Below are positions 35,901 through 44,733 of a stretch of DNA of 64,000 nt, in pieces (within the stretch, counting starts at the first letter, position 1; each line of letters opens with the position of its first letter). The position numbers and the translations under genes were made by a program. The notes under the pieces are model-generated. The model did not search any database. It was not told the DNA's origin and was given only the letters and a program-made list of their open reading frames with translations. Origin of the DNA: Alkalibacter saccharofermentans DSM 14828 (lineage in GTDB: Bacteria > Bacillota > Clostridia > Eubacteriales > Alkalibacteraceae); NCBI RefSeq assembly GCF_900128885.1, contig NZ_FQTU01000010.1, forward strand, positions 16,360-80,359, given 5' to 3'.

Positions 35901-36435
35901 TGAGGTTTACTCAAATACAGGTGGACAAGCATCTAAAGCGACTCCTATTGCTGCAGTAGCTAAGTTCGCAGCATCAGGAATGAAGAACAAGAAAAAGGAC
36001 CTTGGTTTGATAGCCATGACTTACGGTAATGTTTACATAGCTCAAGTAGGCATGGGAGCAGACAAGAACCAGTTTATGAAAGCGTTGATCGAAGCTGAGA
36101 ACTATGATGGACCATCATTGATAATCTCATATGCTCCTTGTATCAACCATGGTATCAGAGGCGGAATGGGTAAAACTCAAGAGCAGACTAAATTTGCTGT
36201 AGAGACTGGATACTGGCACTTGTACAGATTCAACCCAGAGCTTAAGGAACAAGGCAAGAATCCATTTGTTCTTGACTCTAAAGAGCCTACAAAATCATTC
36301 CAAGATTTCATTAGAAGCGAAGTAAGATACACTTCACTTCAAAGATCCTTCCCGGCACTGGCTGAACAGCTGTTTGAAAAAGCCGAGATGGATGCAAAAG
36401 AAAAAATGGCAACATATAAAAAGCTTGCTGAGTAA
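32908..36435 (+). CDS. nifJ: Pyruvate:ferredoxin (flavodoxin) oxidoreductase
   Basis: The 1175-residue single-chain enzyme oxidises pyruvate to acetyl-CoA and CO2, reducing ferredoxin; it is central to clostridial energy metabolism. Domains in order: pyrimidine-binding part (about 1-250; AYPITPSSNMAEMVDEWS, with S or A changes), domain II-III, an inserted ferredoxin domain with CIQCNQCAFVCPHAA and CTGCGNCADICP, and the C-terminal TPP domain with CAGCGETPY, the cluster cysteines near GCSSIWGGSAPSTPY and GGDGWAYDIGFGGLDHV. Length is typical. ATG follows AAGGAGG. Codon use appears more biased than that of its neighbours, as expected for a highly expressed gene. A terminator-like inverted repeat (CCGAAGACTTTGTCTTCGG) follows at 36443-36461. 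Confidence 0.97.
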   Translation: MARKMKTMDGNTAAAYVSYAFTEVAAIYPITPSSNMAEMVDEWSAKGQKNIFGETVDVVEMQSEAGAAGAVHGSLAAGALTSTYTASQGLLLMLPNMYKIAGELLPGVFHVSARAIAGHALSIFGDHSDVMSAKPTGFALLASNSVQEVMDLGGIAHLAAIKTRVPFLHFFDGFRTSHEIQKIEQIEYEEFAELLDFEAVQAFRDRALNPEHPVTRGTAQNPDIFFQAREALNPFYESVPDVVADYMKEITKLTGREYKPFDYYGAKDATEVIIAMGSVVDTIEETVDYLVSKGKKVGVIKVRLYRPFSEKYFFDVLPDTVEKISVLDRSKELGALGDALYEDVRTLFYDKDKKPVIVGGRYGLGSKDTTPSQILSVYENLSTAEPKNGFTVGIVDDVTFTSLEEKEVINTTPEGTIRCKFWGLGSDGTVGANKNAIKVIGDNTDMYAQGYFSYDSKKSGGVTISHLRFGKKPIKSTYLIDEADFVSCSTQAYVYQYDLLKGLKKGGTFLFNTIWTPEELAEHLPAEMKRFIANNDIEFYTINATKLAEELGLGNRTNTIMQSAFFKLAKVMDLDESIGYLKDAIKKSYGSKGDAIVNMNNQAVDQGINALVKIEVPSDWADAKENPAHVSTKDEPDFIKNVLRPMNRQEGDVLPVSTFTGREDGTFPQGTAAYEKRGIAVNVPEWQIDNCIQCNQCAFVCPHAAIRPFLATEEEMKNAPEIFEAKKTIGKGFEDYKYRIQVSIMDCTGCGNCADICPSKQKSLLMKPIGTQEEQIENWDYAVTLPVRDNIVAKTTVKGSQFAQPLLEFSGACAGCGETPYAKAITQLYGDRMMIANATGCSSIWGGSAPSTPYCTDAQGKGPAWANSLFEDNAEYGFGMAIAVKKNRTTIENALNHIMECCDDEKVKAAATKWIETKKDGEASKAASKELLAVLTDAKATCTDCAKSIKTVIDLKDFLIKKSVWVFGGDGWAYDIGFGGLDHVIASGEDINIMVFDTEVYSNTGGQASKATPIAAVAKFAASGMKNKKKDLGLIAMTYGNVYIAQVGMGADKNQFMKALIEAENYDGPSLIISYAPCINHGIRGGMGKTQEQTKFAVETGYWHLYRFNPELKEQGKNPFVLDSKEPTKSFQDFIRSEVRYTSLQRSFPALAEQLFEKAEMDAKEKMATYKKLAE

Positions 36436-36439
36436 GCAT

Positions 36440-36470
36440 ATTGCCGAAGACTTTGTCTTCGGCTTTTTTT
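36440..36470 (+). terminator. Terminator of nifJ
   Basis: GCCGAAGAC (36442-36450) pairs with GTCTTCGGC (about 36454-36462), followed by TTTTTTT. Confidence 0.88.
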
Positions 36471-36589
36471 ATTATTGGGAGAATTCCTAGAATTCAAGCC
36501 GAAGGAATCTGACTCTTAGTTATTTGATTAAAATAAGGGTATACATGCATTAAATAAGCCGATACTATTAATGTCGGGATGTACCAAAG

Positions 36590-37141
36590 GTGAGAATACA
36601 AAGAATCGTTAGCGAGTATCTAAATGACATAATAGTAAAAAACGCAGATAAGCCATCAGCAGATAAAGCAGTAGGACCTCAAGTGGTTGCCAAACTGTCC
36701 GACGAGATTAAAGCTGGAATAGAAAATCAGGACAAAAATCTGGAAAGTGCAAGGCTTAAAAGCCGAATGACGCCTACTGATGTCATAAAAACAGCGCCTA
36801 ATAACCCTGAAGATGCTGAAGCTAAAGGAAAACTAGAGTCATTTGAAATAGACCTGGCTGGTTCCAAAGGAAAAAAAGTTCATGAGTTCAAGGCGACATC
36901 AGCTAACGGTGAACTAAAGAGATTTCTAGAAAACATTAAAAATATTTCAAATAATAAATCAGGCATTATGCTCTTGAATACGGAGGCTATAGAGCTATTT
37001 GATGATCTTAAAGTGAATTTCAAGCTATCTGACGGAGTATTCTTGACATTGCTCGACTATGAATATCTTGAACAAGAAGGAATTGAAGCAGTAAATTATA
37101 TATTTCGATATCTGAGAATGATACAGATGAGATTAACTTGA
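36590..37141 (+). CDS. Unrecognised protein, 183 residues
   Basis: I do not recognise this protein. It is hydrophilic, without signal or membrane segments. The N-terminal half is charged and probably helical or loose (LSDEIKAGIENQDKNLESAR); the C-terminal third (FKLSDGVFLTLLDYEYLEQE and YIFRYLRMIQMRLT) looks like a folded alpha/beta piece. The only usable start is GTG 36590; the best ribosome site (CAAAGGTGAG) overlaps it, and a stop at 36569-36571 closes the frame upstream. The next gene starts 14 bases after its stop, so the two probably form an operon. No neighbour suggests a role. Confidence 0.55.
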   Translation: MRIQRIVSEYLNDIIVKNADKPSADKAVGPQVVAKLSDEIKAGIENQDKNLESARLKSRMTPTDVIKTAPNNPEDAEAKGKLESFEIDLAGSKGKKVHEFKATSANGELKRFLENIKNISNNKSGIMLLNTEAIELFDDLKVNFKLSDGVFLTLLDYEYLEQEGIEAVNYIFRYLRMIQMRLT

Positions 37142-37155
37142 AGGATCAAAAATTT

Positions 37156-37653
37156 ATGAGCGTTTCTCTAAAATTTGTGAATGAGACGGACTTGAAAAAT
37201 TAAGTGATAAAAGAATTTTTGATAAAGAAGTTCGGTGAAATACGAGAAGAGAACGATAAATATGAGGGAAGGTATTTTACATTAAAAGATTTAAAATCAG
37301 AGATTGAAGTTTTAACTAGAATCGTAAAACCTGAGTATAGGAATATATTGATAAATGGAACGAAGATTCAGAAAGAAAATACATTTCTTGAGTTTTTTTA
37401 TTCCCGTAAGAACAAGGGTGAATCGTTCAGACTTGTTCTTGGCAGCAAAGGATATATAAGAGATGAGCAAATTGCATTGGATGTATATATCAAAGATTTG
37501 AGAAGTGGCGCAATCGCTGTAGGCTTGAACAATGGCGTTTTGGCTTTTATATCACAGGATTCGATTAAAAGAATAAATTACGCTTATGATCAGCTTGCAG
37601 GTATCTATGCAATTCCATATCATATTGCAATTCTCAGAGTTTTAAAAAGTTGA
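37156..37653 (+). pseudogene. Unrecognised protein gene interrupted by an in-frame TAA
   Basis: ATG 37156, behind AAGGATC, opens a frame reading MSVSLKFVNETDLKN and then TAA at 37201-37203. The same frame continues at once with GTG 37204 for 149 residues (VIKEFLIKKFGEIREENDK ... GIYAIPYHIAILRVLKS). Read as one, the product would be about 165 residues. The GTG has no ribosome site of its own. So either a nonsense mutation or sequencing error has split the gene, or ribosomes reinitiate at the GTG directly after the stop. The C-terminal part looks like a folded alpha/beta domain (FRLVLGSKGYIRDEQIALDVYI). No family recognised. It follows the 183-residue gene by 14 bases. Confidence 0.5.
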
Positions 37654-37726
37654 GTTAAGTCAAATAAAGCTGTGCTGATAATGATTAGCTTTATTCTTTT
37701 GATAATATACGCTTTTTTGAATGGCT

Positions 37727-37766
37727 AAAGCCGCAAGAATCATAAAAATGACTCTTGCGGCTTTTT
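37727..37766. terminator. Bidirectional terminator before glnS 3' end
   Basis: AAAGCCGCAAGA (37727-37738) pairs perfectly with TCTTGCGGCTTT (37753-37764). Confidence 0.9.
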
Positions 37767-39445
37767 CACACAGGCTTCCAGGAACTTTTTAAGTTAGCTA
37801 TAAGGTTGAAAACCAAATTTGACTCACAGGTGTGTTTAGGATCAACTGAAAAATATCCATGTCTGACAAATTGGAACCGCTGCATAGGTTTAGATTCAGA
37901 CAAATAGGTTTCTGCAAATCCCCGCTTAATAACTAGAGAGTTCGGATTTAATTGATGTTTTTGTGCATCTTCTACCATATCATTAGGTTGGTCGTCAATC
38001 AGATAATCATAAATTCTAAATTCAGCTTCAGTGTTAATCTTTGCGCTTACCCAGTGAAGGGTGCCCTTAACTTTTCTTCCTGTAAATCCGCTTCCTGATT
38101 TTGTTTCAGGATCGTACGTGCAGTGTATTTCTGTTACATACCCACGGTCATCTAATTTATAATCATGGCATTTAACGAAATAAGCTCCCATAAGTCTAAC
38201 TTCATTTCCTGGATATAATCTGTGGTATTTTTTGGGAGGGTCGATCATGAAGTCATCCCTGTCTATATATATATTTTTTGTAAAAGGCATCTTTCTATGG
38301 CCTAATTCGTCATTGTCTTGGTTGTTTTTAATTTCGAGCCATTCTAAATGGTCATCGGGCAAATTTGTTATAACCAGTTTTATTGGATCTAAAACTGCCA
38401 TGCACCTGGATGTTTTAGGCTTTAAATCATCTCTGACAAAATGTTCAAACATAGCTATATCCACGGTGCTATTTGATTTTGCAACTCCAATTTCATCACA
38501 GAAATTTTGAATAGCTTCAGCAGTTATTCCTCTTCTGCGCATTCCGGCTATTGTCATCAGGCGAGGGTCATCCCAGCCGTCAACCTTCTTTTCGTCCACA
38601 AGCTTTTTAAGAAATCTTTTACCTACAATCGTCTTCGTAAGATACAATTTTGCAAATTCGATTTGTTTGGGAGGTTCTTTTTTGAAATCGTCGATATTTG
38701 ATAGGACCCAGTTGTAAAATGGTCTGTGATCTTCAAATTCCAGAGAACATAAAGAATGAGTTACGCCTTCTATGGCATCTTCTATTGGGTGAGCATAATC
38801 GTACATTGGATATATGCACCATGCATTTCCTGTGTTGTGGTGATATGCTCTTAATATTCTGTAAATTATGGGATCCCGCATGTTGATGTTGGGGCTGGTC
38901 ATGTCGATTTTCGCTCTTAAGACTTTTGATCCGTCATCGTATTTTCTGTTTTTCATTCCTTCGAATAATTCTAAGTTTTCTTCAACAGTCCTATCTCTGT
39001 ATGGGCTGTTTTTCCCTGGTTCAGTCAATGTCCCACGGTAAAGCTTAATCTCTTCCGGTGAAAGATCGTCTACATATGCTAAGCCTTTTTCTATTAATTC
39101 GACTGCATATGAATACATTTGATCAAAGTATCCGGATGCAAAAAACAACCTGTCATCCCAGTTCGCGCCAAGCCACTCGATATCCTCTTTTATAGATTGA
39201 ACATACTCGATGTCTTCTTTCACGGGATTAGTATCATCGAATCGCAGATTAAATTTTCCATTGAATCTTTTAGCCGTATTATAGTTCAATAAGATAGCTT
39301 TAGCATGCCCTATGTGAAGGTATCCATTAGGTTCCGGTGGAAACCTAGTGTGAACCCTGTTATCTGTAAATGTGTTGTTCTTGATATCTTCCTCGATGAT
39401 GCTGTAAATAAAATTTGATGACTTCCTTATTTTGTCTGTATCCAC
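37766..39445 (-). CDS. glnS: Glutaminyl-tRNA synthetase
   Basis: The 559-residue class I synthetase charges tRNA-Gln directly. HIGH motif: [17 protein letters not shown] (about 34-50). Family-typical are [33 protein letters not shown] and the anticodon-binding C-terminal half ([29 protein letters not shown]). The KMSKS region, usually VMSKR in bacterial GlnRS, reads [12 protein letters not shown] here; the Lys is kept. A tail of the YqeY type is absent. Many Clostridia instead make Gln-tRNA by transamidation, so glnS is informative. The gene stands alone between two terminators/promoters. Confidence 0.95.
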   Translation of the reverse strand: MDTDKIRKSSNFIYSIIEEDIKNNTFTDNRVHTRFPPEPNGYLHIGHAKAILLNYNTAKRFNGKFNLRFDDTNPVKEDIEYVQSIKEDIEWLGANWDDRLFFASGYFDQMYSYAVELIEKGLAYVDDLSPEEIKLYRGTLTEPGKNSPYRDRTVEENLELFEGMKNRKYDDGSKVLRAKIDMTSPNINMRDPIIYRILRAYHHNTGNAWCIYPMYDYAHPIEDAIEGVTHSLCSLEFEDHRPFYNWVLSNIDDFKKEPPKQIEFAKLYLTKTIVGKRFLKKLVDEKKVDGWDDPRLMTIAGMRRRGITAEAIQNFCDEIGVAKSNSTVDIAMFEHFVRDDLKPKTSRCMAVLDPIKLVITNLPDDHLEWLEIKNNQDNDELGHRKMPFTKNIYIDRDDFMIDPPKKYHRLYPGNEVRLMGAYFVKCHDYKLDDRGYVTEIHCTYDPETKSGSGFTGRKVKGTLHWVSAKINTEAEFRIYDYLIDDQPNDMVEDAQKHQLNPNSLVIKRGFAETYLSESKPMQRFQFVRHGYFSVDPKHTCESNLVFNLIANLKSSWKPV

Positions 39446-39658
39446 ATTATCACTCCTGTACTTTATCTTTGTATCTATATGATTTTATCATAAACCATAG
39501 TTCAATAGTATATAAAAAGATCATTAAATTTTGGAATTATCAAAGGTACAGTAAAGATTGGAATGCTAGGATTTTCTTTGTAATCGTTTCTAAAGTTTTA
39601 GACAAAATTTAATCAATTTTTTGTGTCAAATATACAATGTGATATTGGTTACATAGTG

Positions 39659-39681
39659 TATAATAATATTGTATACAATAT
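39659..39681 (+). promoter_or_regulatory. -10 box and 16-bp palindromic operator before the DUF1576 gene
   Basis: TATAAT (39659-39664) is followed after one base by the perfect palindrome ATATTGTATACAATAT (39666-39681), at the expected start of transcription. The core TTGTATACAA resembles sites of GntR-family (FadR-type) repressors. No such regulator lies in the window. Confidence 0.6.
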
Positions 39682-39733
39682 GTAAGCAACTAATGATTTC
39701 TAATAAATAATTTCTGAGGTGAGTTTATAGAAT

Positions 39734-41116
39734 ATGGAGTTCAAGGATAAGTTAATGCAGGATGGGGAAGCAGTTTTAGAAAACAGCGCCATAGAGTCGA
39801 GAGAAAAAATCTTAATAGAAGAAGAAGTGCTATATATCAACAATGTTATAGTAACAGATAAACTTAAGTACATGGTTATGGCAATGATGACTTTGTTTTT
39901 GTTGATTTCATCTTTGGTATTCAATACCCCCTCAGAAATAATGTCAGGAATGAAGCTCATTATAGTATCTCCTAGTACTCTTGTCACCGACTATTTTGAG
40001 ATAGCAAATATAGGCTCCTCATTATTTAATAGTGCCATAATAACAATGGTGGGAATAATAGTGGCCAGAGTCAATAAAGTAGAAATGAACGGTCCTATGA
40101 TAGCGGCATTGTTGACATTGGCAGGCTTTTCATTTTTCGGCAAGAACCTTTACAACACATGGGGAATAATGGCTGGTGTGTACACATATTCTGTCTTTAA
40201 AAAAGAATCATTCGATAAATACATAGTTCAAGCTCTCTTCAGCACAGCACTAGGTCCTTTGATTAGCTGCATAACATTTGGGATTGAGCTAAATCTTATT
40301 CAAGGGATTTTATTGGGCAACCTGGCAGGATTTATGGCTGGTTTTGTTTTGCCTCCACTCGCTTCGCATTTTCTGTTGTTTCATCAAGGATATAGCATTT
40401 ACAACATAGGATTTACGGCAGGAATTATAGGAATGTTCTTTATGGCGGCCCTTAGAGGTCTTGGATTTCAGACTGAGACGGCAGTTCATGTTTTAAGCGG
40501 AATGAATGAACCACTGTCCATGTTTTTGATTATAATGTTCAGCATGATGCTATTTATTGGACTGTTTTTAAATCAGTTTAGCTTTAAGGGGTTATCCGAT
40601 TTATTTAAATTGTCAGGAAGACTTTCTTCTGATTTTGTATCGCAAGTCGGCTTCGGTATAGTCTTGATCAATATGTCTTTACTTGGATTTCTATCAATGT
40701 TTTATGTGATACTCTTAGGAGGAGATTTAAACGGTCCTGTAATAGGTGGAATTTTCACGGTAGTCGGCTTTGGAGCATATGGAAAGCATTTAAGAAATGT
40801 AGTTCCGATATTGTTGGGAGTATACATAGCATCCCTGTTCAATGTATATGATACAGCTTCTACAGTGGCCCTGTTGGCTGCGCTTTTCGGCACGACATTA
40901 GCTCCCATCGCAGGTCATTACGGTCCGATACATGGAATCATTGCAGGTTTTTTACACATGTCAATGACCATGAACGTATCTTACCTCCATGGGGGAATGA
41001 ATCTATACAACAACGGATTTTCAGGGGGCTTCGTAGCTGCGGCTCTGGCTCCGCTGTTTGAATCTGTAGGGTTTTTGAAAAATCGTGCGGACAATTACGA
41101 AAACCTTTATAAATAG
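39734..41116 (+). CDS. DUF1576 multi-pass membrane protein
   Basis: The 460-residue protein has a charged N-terminus of about 45 residues and roughly ten membrane helices. I match it from memory to DUF1576, a Firmicute family of unknown function. The two halves repeat each other: GKNLYNTWGIMAGVYTYSVF/GKHLRNVVPILLGVYIASLF, and YNIGFTAGIIGMF/YNNGFSGGFVAAA. Such inverted or direct duplications are typical of transporters and channels, so transport is a fair guess. ATG follows GAGGTGAG. A palindromic operator sits at the promoter, so expression is probably controlled by a repressor. Confidence 0.82.
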   Translation: MEFKDKLMQDGEAVLENSAIESREKILIEEEVLYINNVIVTDKLKYMVMAMMTLFLLISSLVFNTPSEIMSGMKLIIVSPSTLVTDYFEIANIGSSLFNSAIITMVGIIVARVNKVEMNGPMIAALLTLAGFSFFGKNLYNTWGIMAGVYTYSVFKKESFDKYIVQALFSTALGPLISCITFGIELNLIQGILLGNLAGFMAGFVLPPLASHFLLFHQGYSIYNIGFTAGIIGMFFMAALRGLGFQTETAVHVLSGMNEPLSMFLIIMFSMMLFIGLFLNQFSFKGLSDLFKLSGRLSSDFVSQVGFGIVLINMSLLGFLSMFYVILLGGDLNGPVIGGIFTVVGFGAYGKHLRNVVPILLGVYIASLFNVYDTASTVALLAALFGTTLAPIAGHYGPIHGIIAGFLHMSMTMNVSYLHGGMNLYNNGFSGGFVAAALAPLFESVGFLKNRADNYENLYK

Positions 41117-41120
41117 CATA

Positions 41121-41171
41121 TAAAAACCTTATTTCTAAAAGGCTTCCCCCTTGATTGAAATAAGGTTTTTA
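41121..41171. terminator. Bidirectional terminator between DUF1576 and ABC-F genes
   Basis: TAAAAACCTTATTTC (41121-41135) pairs perfectly with GAAATAAGGTTTTTA (41157-41171). Confidence 0.9.
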
Positions 41172-41175
41172 TGTT

Positions 41176-43074
41176 TCATTTAAAGCTTTCGATGAGATTT
41201 TTTAAATATTCCTCTCGTTCCAACTTATTAATGAGTTTTTCTTCTGTTAAATCTTTCATATCTGAGAGTTCCTGCAATTTCACAAAATTTGTTTCGTTTT
41301 CTTTGATAAGCAAATCTATTTTTTCCAATTCATTCTCCAATTTGCCGATTTCACTTTCAAGAGAATCATATTCTCGTTGTTCTTTGAAGCTGAGTTTTTT
41401 CTTTTCTCTCCCGGTACGTAGTCCTTTGGTATCAATATCGATGTCATCATCAGTTGACAGCAAATCAGAAGGTTCTATGGTTTGAGCTTCTTTTATATCA
41501 TCAAGATAATCGAAATAATTTCCTGTATGCAGGCTGATGATTCCGTTGCCATCAAAGGACATGATTTTATTGCAAATTCTATCTAAGAAATATCTGTCAT
41601 GAGAAACAGCGATCACCGGGCCTGAAAACCCATCTATATAGCTTTCGAGAACACTTAAGGTATCGATATCCAGGTCGTTGGTTGGTTCGTCTAATATCAG
41701 AACATTGGGTGCATTCATTAGTATCTTAAGAAGATATAGTCTTCTTAATTCCCCACCTGATAGGTTAGATATCTTACTGTACTGTTGATCCGCCAGAAAA
41801 AGAAAATTCTCCATCATTTGGGATGCGGTGATCTTTGCTCCATCAGCAGTGGTGACATACTCAGAAGTTTCCTTGATGTACTCGATAGCTCTCAGGTTAG
41901 GATCGATATGCTCTGATTCTTGAGAAAAATAGGCAATCTTGACGGTCTCGCCTATTTCCACAGAACCGGATTTAGGATTGATCTTCCTGTTTATCAAATT
42001 CAGCAAAGTTGATTTCCCAACTCCGTTAGGCCCAACAATTCCAATCCTGTCATCACTCTGAAAGGTATATGTAAAGTTATCAATAACTACATTATCATCA
42101 AAGGATTTTGTTATATTATTCAATTCTATTATTTTGTTTCCTAAACGGCTGTATGCTGAGGTTATTTCAAGGTTTTTGTTTTCAGTGATGCTTAAAGAGT
42201 CTTTCAAAGTCTCGTACCTTTGGATTCTAGCTTTCTGTTTAGTTGTTCTGGCTTTTGCCCCACGCCTTATCCAAGCAAGTTCTTTTTTGTACAAGTTTAA
42301 CATTTTATTTTCATTTGCTGCTTCAAGTGCAAGCCTCTCAGTTTTTTTATCCAGATAGTATGAATAGTTACCTGGATAGGAATAGAGGGAACCATCACTG
42401 ATTTCGATTATTCTCTCAGCTACTCGGTCTAGAAAATACCTGTCATGGGTTACCATCAAAAGTGATGCTTTCAAGTTTTTAAGGTATGTTTCAAGCCAGT
42501 CTATCATTAGGTTGTCTAAGTGGTTGGTGGGCTCGTCAAGAATCAATAAGTCGCATGGCGTAATCAATGCAGAAGCAAGAGCTATCCTTTTTTTCTGCCC
42601 ACCTGACAGCTCAGATATTTTTTTGTCGAAGTCATGTATGCCTAGTTTGGTCAGCACTGTTTTAATTCGACTTTCCACATCCCAAGCATCCAGTAAATCC
42701 ATCTTGGATGTAAGGCGCAGCGTTTCCTCATTTAAGCTATCGTCATCAGGGTGATTTGCACACTTTTCCAGGATTATTTCATATTCTCTTATTACATCCA
42801 TAAGAGGAGATCTGGTTTTTAAGACCTGCTCTATAACAGTGGAATCAAGATCGAAATCAGGATTTTGAGGGAGGTACTCAATTTTCATACCGGAACTTTT
42901 TAAAATCTTGCCGGTGGGAGACGTTTCCATGCCTGCTATGATTTTTAATAAAGTTGATTTTCCAGTACCATTAATCCCGATAAGTCCTATCTTTTCATTG
43001 TCTACAGTAAATGTAATATCAGAAAAAAGCGTTTTCACGCCATAACTTTTTGAAATGTTCTCGATGGTGAGCAT
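41176..43074 (-). CDS. ABC-F ATPase (Uup-like)
   Basis: The 632-residue soluble protein has two ABC domains: GINGTGKSTLLKI with LSGGQKKRIALASAL and LLILDEPTNHLD, then GPNGVGKSTLLNL with LSGGELRRLYLLKIL and VLILDEPTNDLD. A linker lies between them (about 230-315) and a charged coiled coil (about 550-632) forms the C-terminus, as in Uup. No membrane part exists. ABC-F proteins act on ribosomes, in translation control or antibiotic protection; Uup is also linked to DNA. Housekeeping translation factor is the likeliest role. It lies 18 bases after the DUF2254 gene, so both share a transcript. Confidence 0.93.
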   Translation of the reverse strand: MLTIENISKSYGVKTLFSDITFTVDNEKIGLIGINGTGKSTLLKIIAGMETSPTGKILKSSGMKIEYLPQNPDFDLDSTVIEQVLKTRSPLMDVIREYEIILEKCANHPDDDSLNEETLRLTSKMDLLDAWDVESRIKTVLTKLGIHDFDKKISELSGGQKKRIALASALITPCDLLILDEPTNHLDNLMIDWLETYLKNLKASLLMVTHDRYFLDRVAERIIEISDGSLYSYPGNYSYYLDKKTERLALEAANENKMLNLYKKELAWIRRGAKARTTKQKARIQRYETLKDSLSITENKNLEITSAYSRLGNKIIELNNITKSFDDNVVIDNFTYTFQSDDRIGIVGPNGVGKSTLLNLINRKINPKSGSVEIGETVKIAYFSQESEHIDPNLRAIEYIKETSEYVTTADGAKITASQMMENFLFLADQQYSKISNLSGGELRRLYLLKILMNAPNVLILDEPTNDLDIDTLSVLESYIDGFSGPVIAVSHDRYFLDRICNKIMSFDGNGIISLHTGNYFDYLDDIKEAQTIEPSDLLSTDDDIDIDTKGLRTGREKKKLSFKEQREYDSLESEIGKLENELEKIDLLIKENETNFVKLQELSDMKDLTEEKLINKLEREEYLKNLIESFK

Positions 43075-43092
43075 AATTTTCTCCTAGCTTTT

Positions 43093-44391
43093 TTAATTTG
43101 TTGGATATTTGAAAGTTGTTATTTCATTTAGATAATCTACTAGCTTTAGCTTGTCAAAGTCGTTTTCATGGAAATCTCCACATCTTTCGAATAAATATTT
43201 CGCAAAATTTCTTACACTATAAAGACTTGATTCGGAACAACTGAGCATTATTATCTTAAGAGCTTCAAATAAGGCAAAGACTACGGATAAATCTGTTTTG
43301 CCATAGTGAATTATCTGATAGAAGGTATTGTATAGATCTTTTTCAAAGTTAAAGTCCTCGTAAATCAGCTTGCCCTTGTAATCTTTAAACTGAATCGAAG
43401 TGTATTTGCCATCTGATTCACCTATTTTACTAAGCAATACACCAAGAATCTTTATGCAATGTATAGCTGTGTTTGGGTCGTTAATTCCGGGAGATATGGC
43501 TCTTAACGCAATTTCAACTATTTTTTGAATGGAAAACTTGTAGTCGCCGAGTATCATTTTTTGACTCGTCAAGCTAAGGCAGTTATAAAGTTTTTTATCG
43601 AAGTTATCCGGCAGCTGACTTTGTTCTTTGTAATAGACTGAAAACAGATTCATGTTTTTAGCCATATAGTCTCCGATACAAGGCCGCACGACGATTTTGC
43701 AATCAATATTTTTTATTAAATCCAGTATTCCTTCAAAATTTATAAGCTCTAAATAACCTGAAGATGCTGAATGTACATCAAAACATTTAGGGAACTGGTC
43801 GACATCAAAGACGTCGATTCTTTCAAATTTTTGTCTGTAATCCATTCCTGTTTCGATCATTTCATAAGCCTGGAGGTACAACTTGTTTATAAGTTTTGAA
43901 GCTTGAATAGAACCAGATACAGTATAAACAAATTTTATGAAGTATATTATGCATAAAATCGAATATATAACTCCTATCGTAGCTGAAATTACAGGTAATC
44001 CTTGCATGATATCACGCATAAAAAGCAATGTAGTTATGCAGTATAAAAATCCCCCTACGAATATTCCCAGAACCTTCATTGAAACTTTGTCTGTAAGGAA
44101 GTTTTCCACGACTCGAGGCGAAAAATTAGACGAGTACATAGTCAATACAACCATAATAGTAGAAAATGTAAAAGTGGTTATGGTCAAAAGTGCACCTGCG
44201 AGTGTAGCTAGAATGCTTCGTGCTAAATCAGTATTTGTTGCAAACGCACTTGGGATAAAATCCATGACAGGTAAATATCCAGTGTCGATGAGTATAGCGG
44301 TTGCTGCAAAAATCATAGATATCAAAAGATGTCTGATAAGATAAATCCAGATTTTATTGTTTTCATAAATGATCTTAATTCTTTGCAGCAT
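43093..44391 (-). CDS. DUF2254 family membrane protein
   Basis: The 432-residue protein matches DUF2254. Four membrane helices occupy the first 165 residues (starting WIYLIRHLLISMIFAATAIL; ILATLAGALLTITTFTFSTI; KVLGIFVGGFLYCITTLLFM; ISATIGVIYSILCIIYFIKF), followed by a soluble C-terminal domain with the family-typical ALRAISPGINDPNTAIHCI. Function is unknown. ATG follows GGGAGGTG. Its leader of roughly 125 bases is unusually structured (see the separate entry), and the ABC-F gene follows on the same transcript. Confidence 0.88.
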   Translation of the reverse strand: MLQRIKIIYENNKIWIYLIRHLLISMIFAATAILIDTGYLPVMDFIPSAFATNTDLARSILATLAGALLTITTFTFSTIMVVLTMYSSNFSPRVVENFLTDKVSMKVLGIFVGGFLYCITTLLFMRDIMQGLPVISATIGVIYSILCIIYFIKFVYTVSGSIQASKLINKLYLQAYEMIETGMDYRQKFERIDVFDVDQFPKCFDVHSASSGYLELINFEGILDLIKNIDCKIVVRPCIGDYMAKNMNLFSVYYKEQSQLPDNFDKKLYNCLSLTSQKMILGDYKFSIQKIVEIALRAISPGINDPNTAIHCIKILGVLLSKIGESDGKYTSIQFKDYKGKLIYEDFNFEKDLYNTFYQIIHYGKTDLSVVFALFEALKIIMLSCSESSLYSVRNFAKYLFERCGDFHENDFDKLKLVDYLNEITTFKYPTN

Positions 44392-44399
44392 AAGGCACC

Positions 44400-44525
44400 T
44401 CCCAGTAGGGTATATTAAATATCATAAATACATGGATAATACCTCAGATGCCACAGCATCTTCGGCCCCTTGCGCTCACCCGTTTATTGCGGGTTAATCT
44501 GCTTATGCTAATAGTATATCATAAA
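44400..44525 (-). promoter_or_regulatory. Structured leader of the DUF2254/ABC-F transcript
   Basis: On the minus strand a -10-like TATACT (complement of about 44512-44517) precedes a GC-richer block (complement of about 44445-44500) inside AT-rich DNA. It contains ACCCG...CGGGT, then GAGCGCAAGGGGCCGA, then the perfect hairpin AGATGC-TGTG-GCATCT, then GGTATTATCC. Two stacked hairpins with a conserved-looking purine-rich joint suggest an RNA regulatory element. I cannot match it to a known riboswitch class. No terminator T-run follows. Confidence 0.4.
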
Positions 44526-44733
44526 ATAATGCAGATTATGCCATAGATGCTTGCTGGATTGCCGTTAAATTACCGGTTAGGAATATATTTGAGGATATTT
44601 AAGCATTTTAAAAGTCAATGACGAAAATACCCACAAATATACTTATTCAGTATTGGATTATATAATAACCGCGAATTATAAAAGGGTTTAGGGGTATAAT
44701 ATTACGGTGAGAAGCAATAGGGAGTGATGAAAA

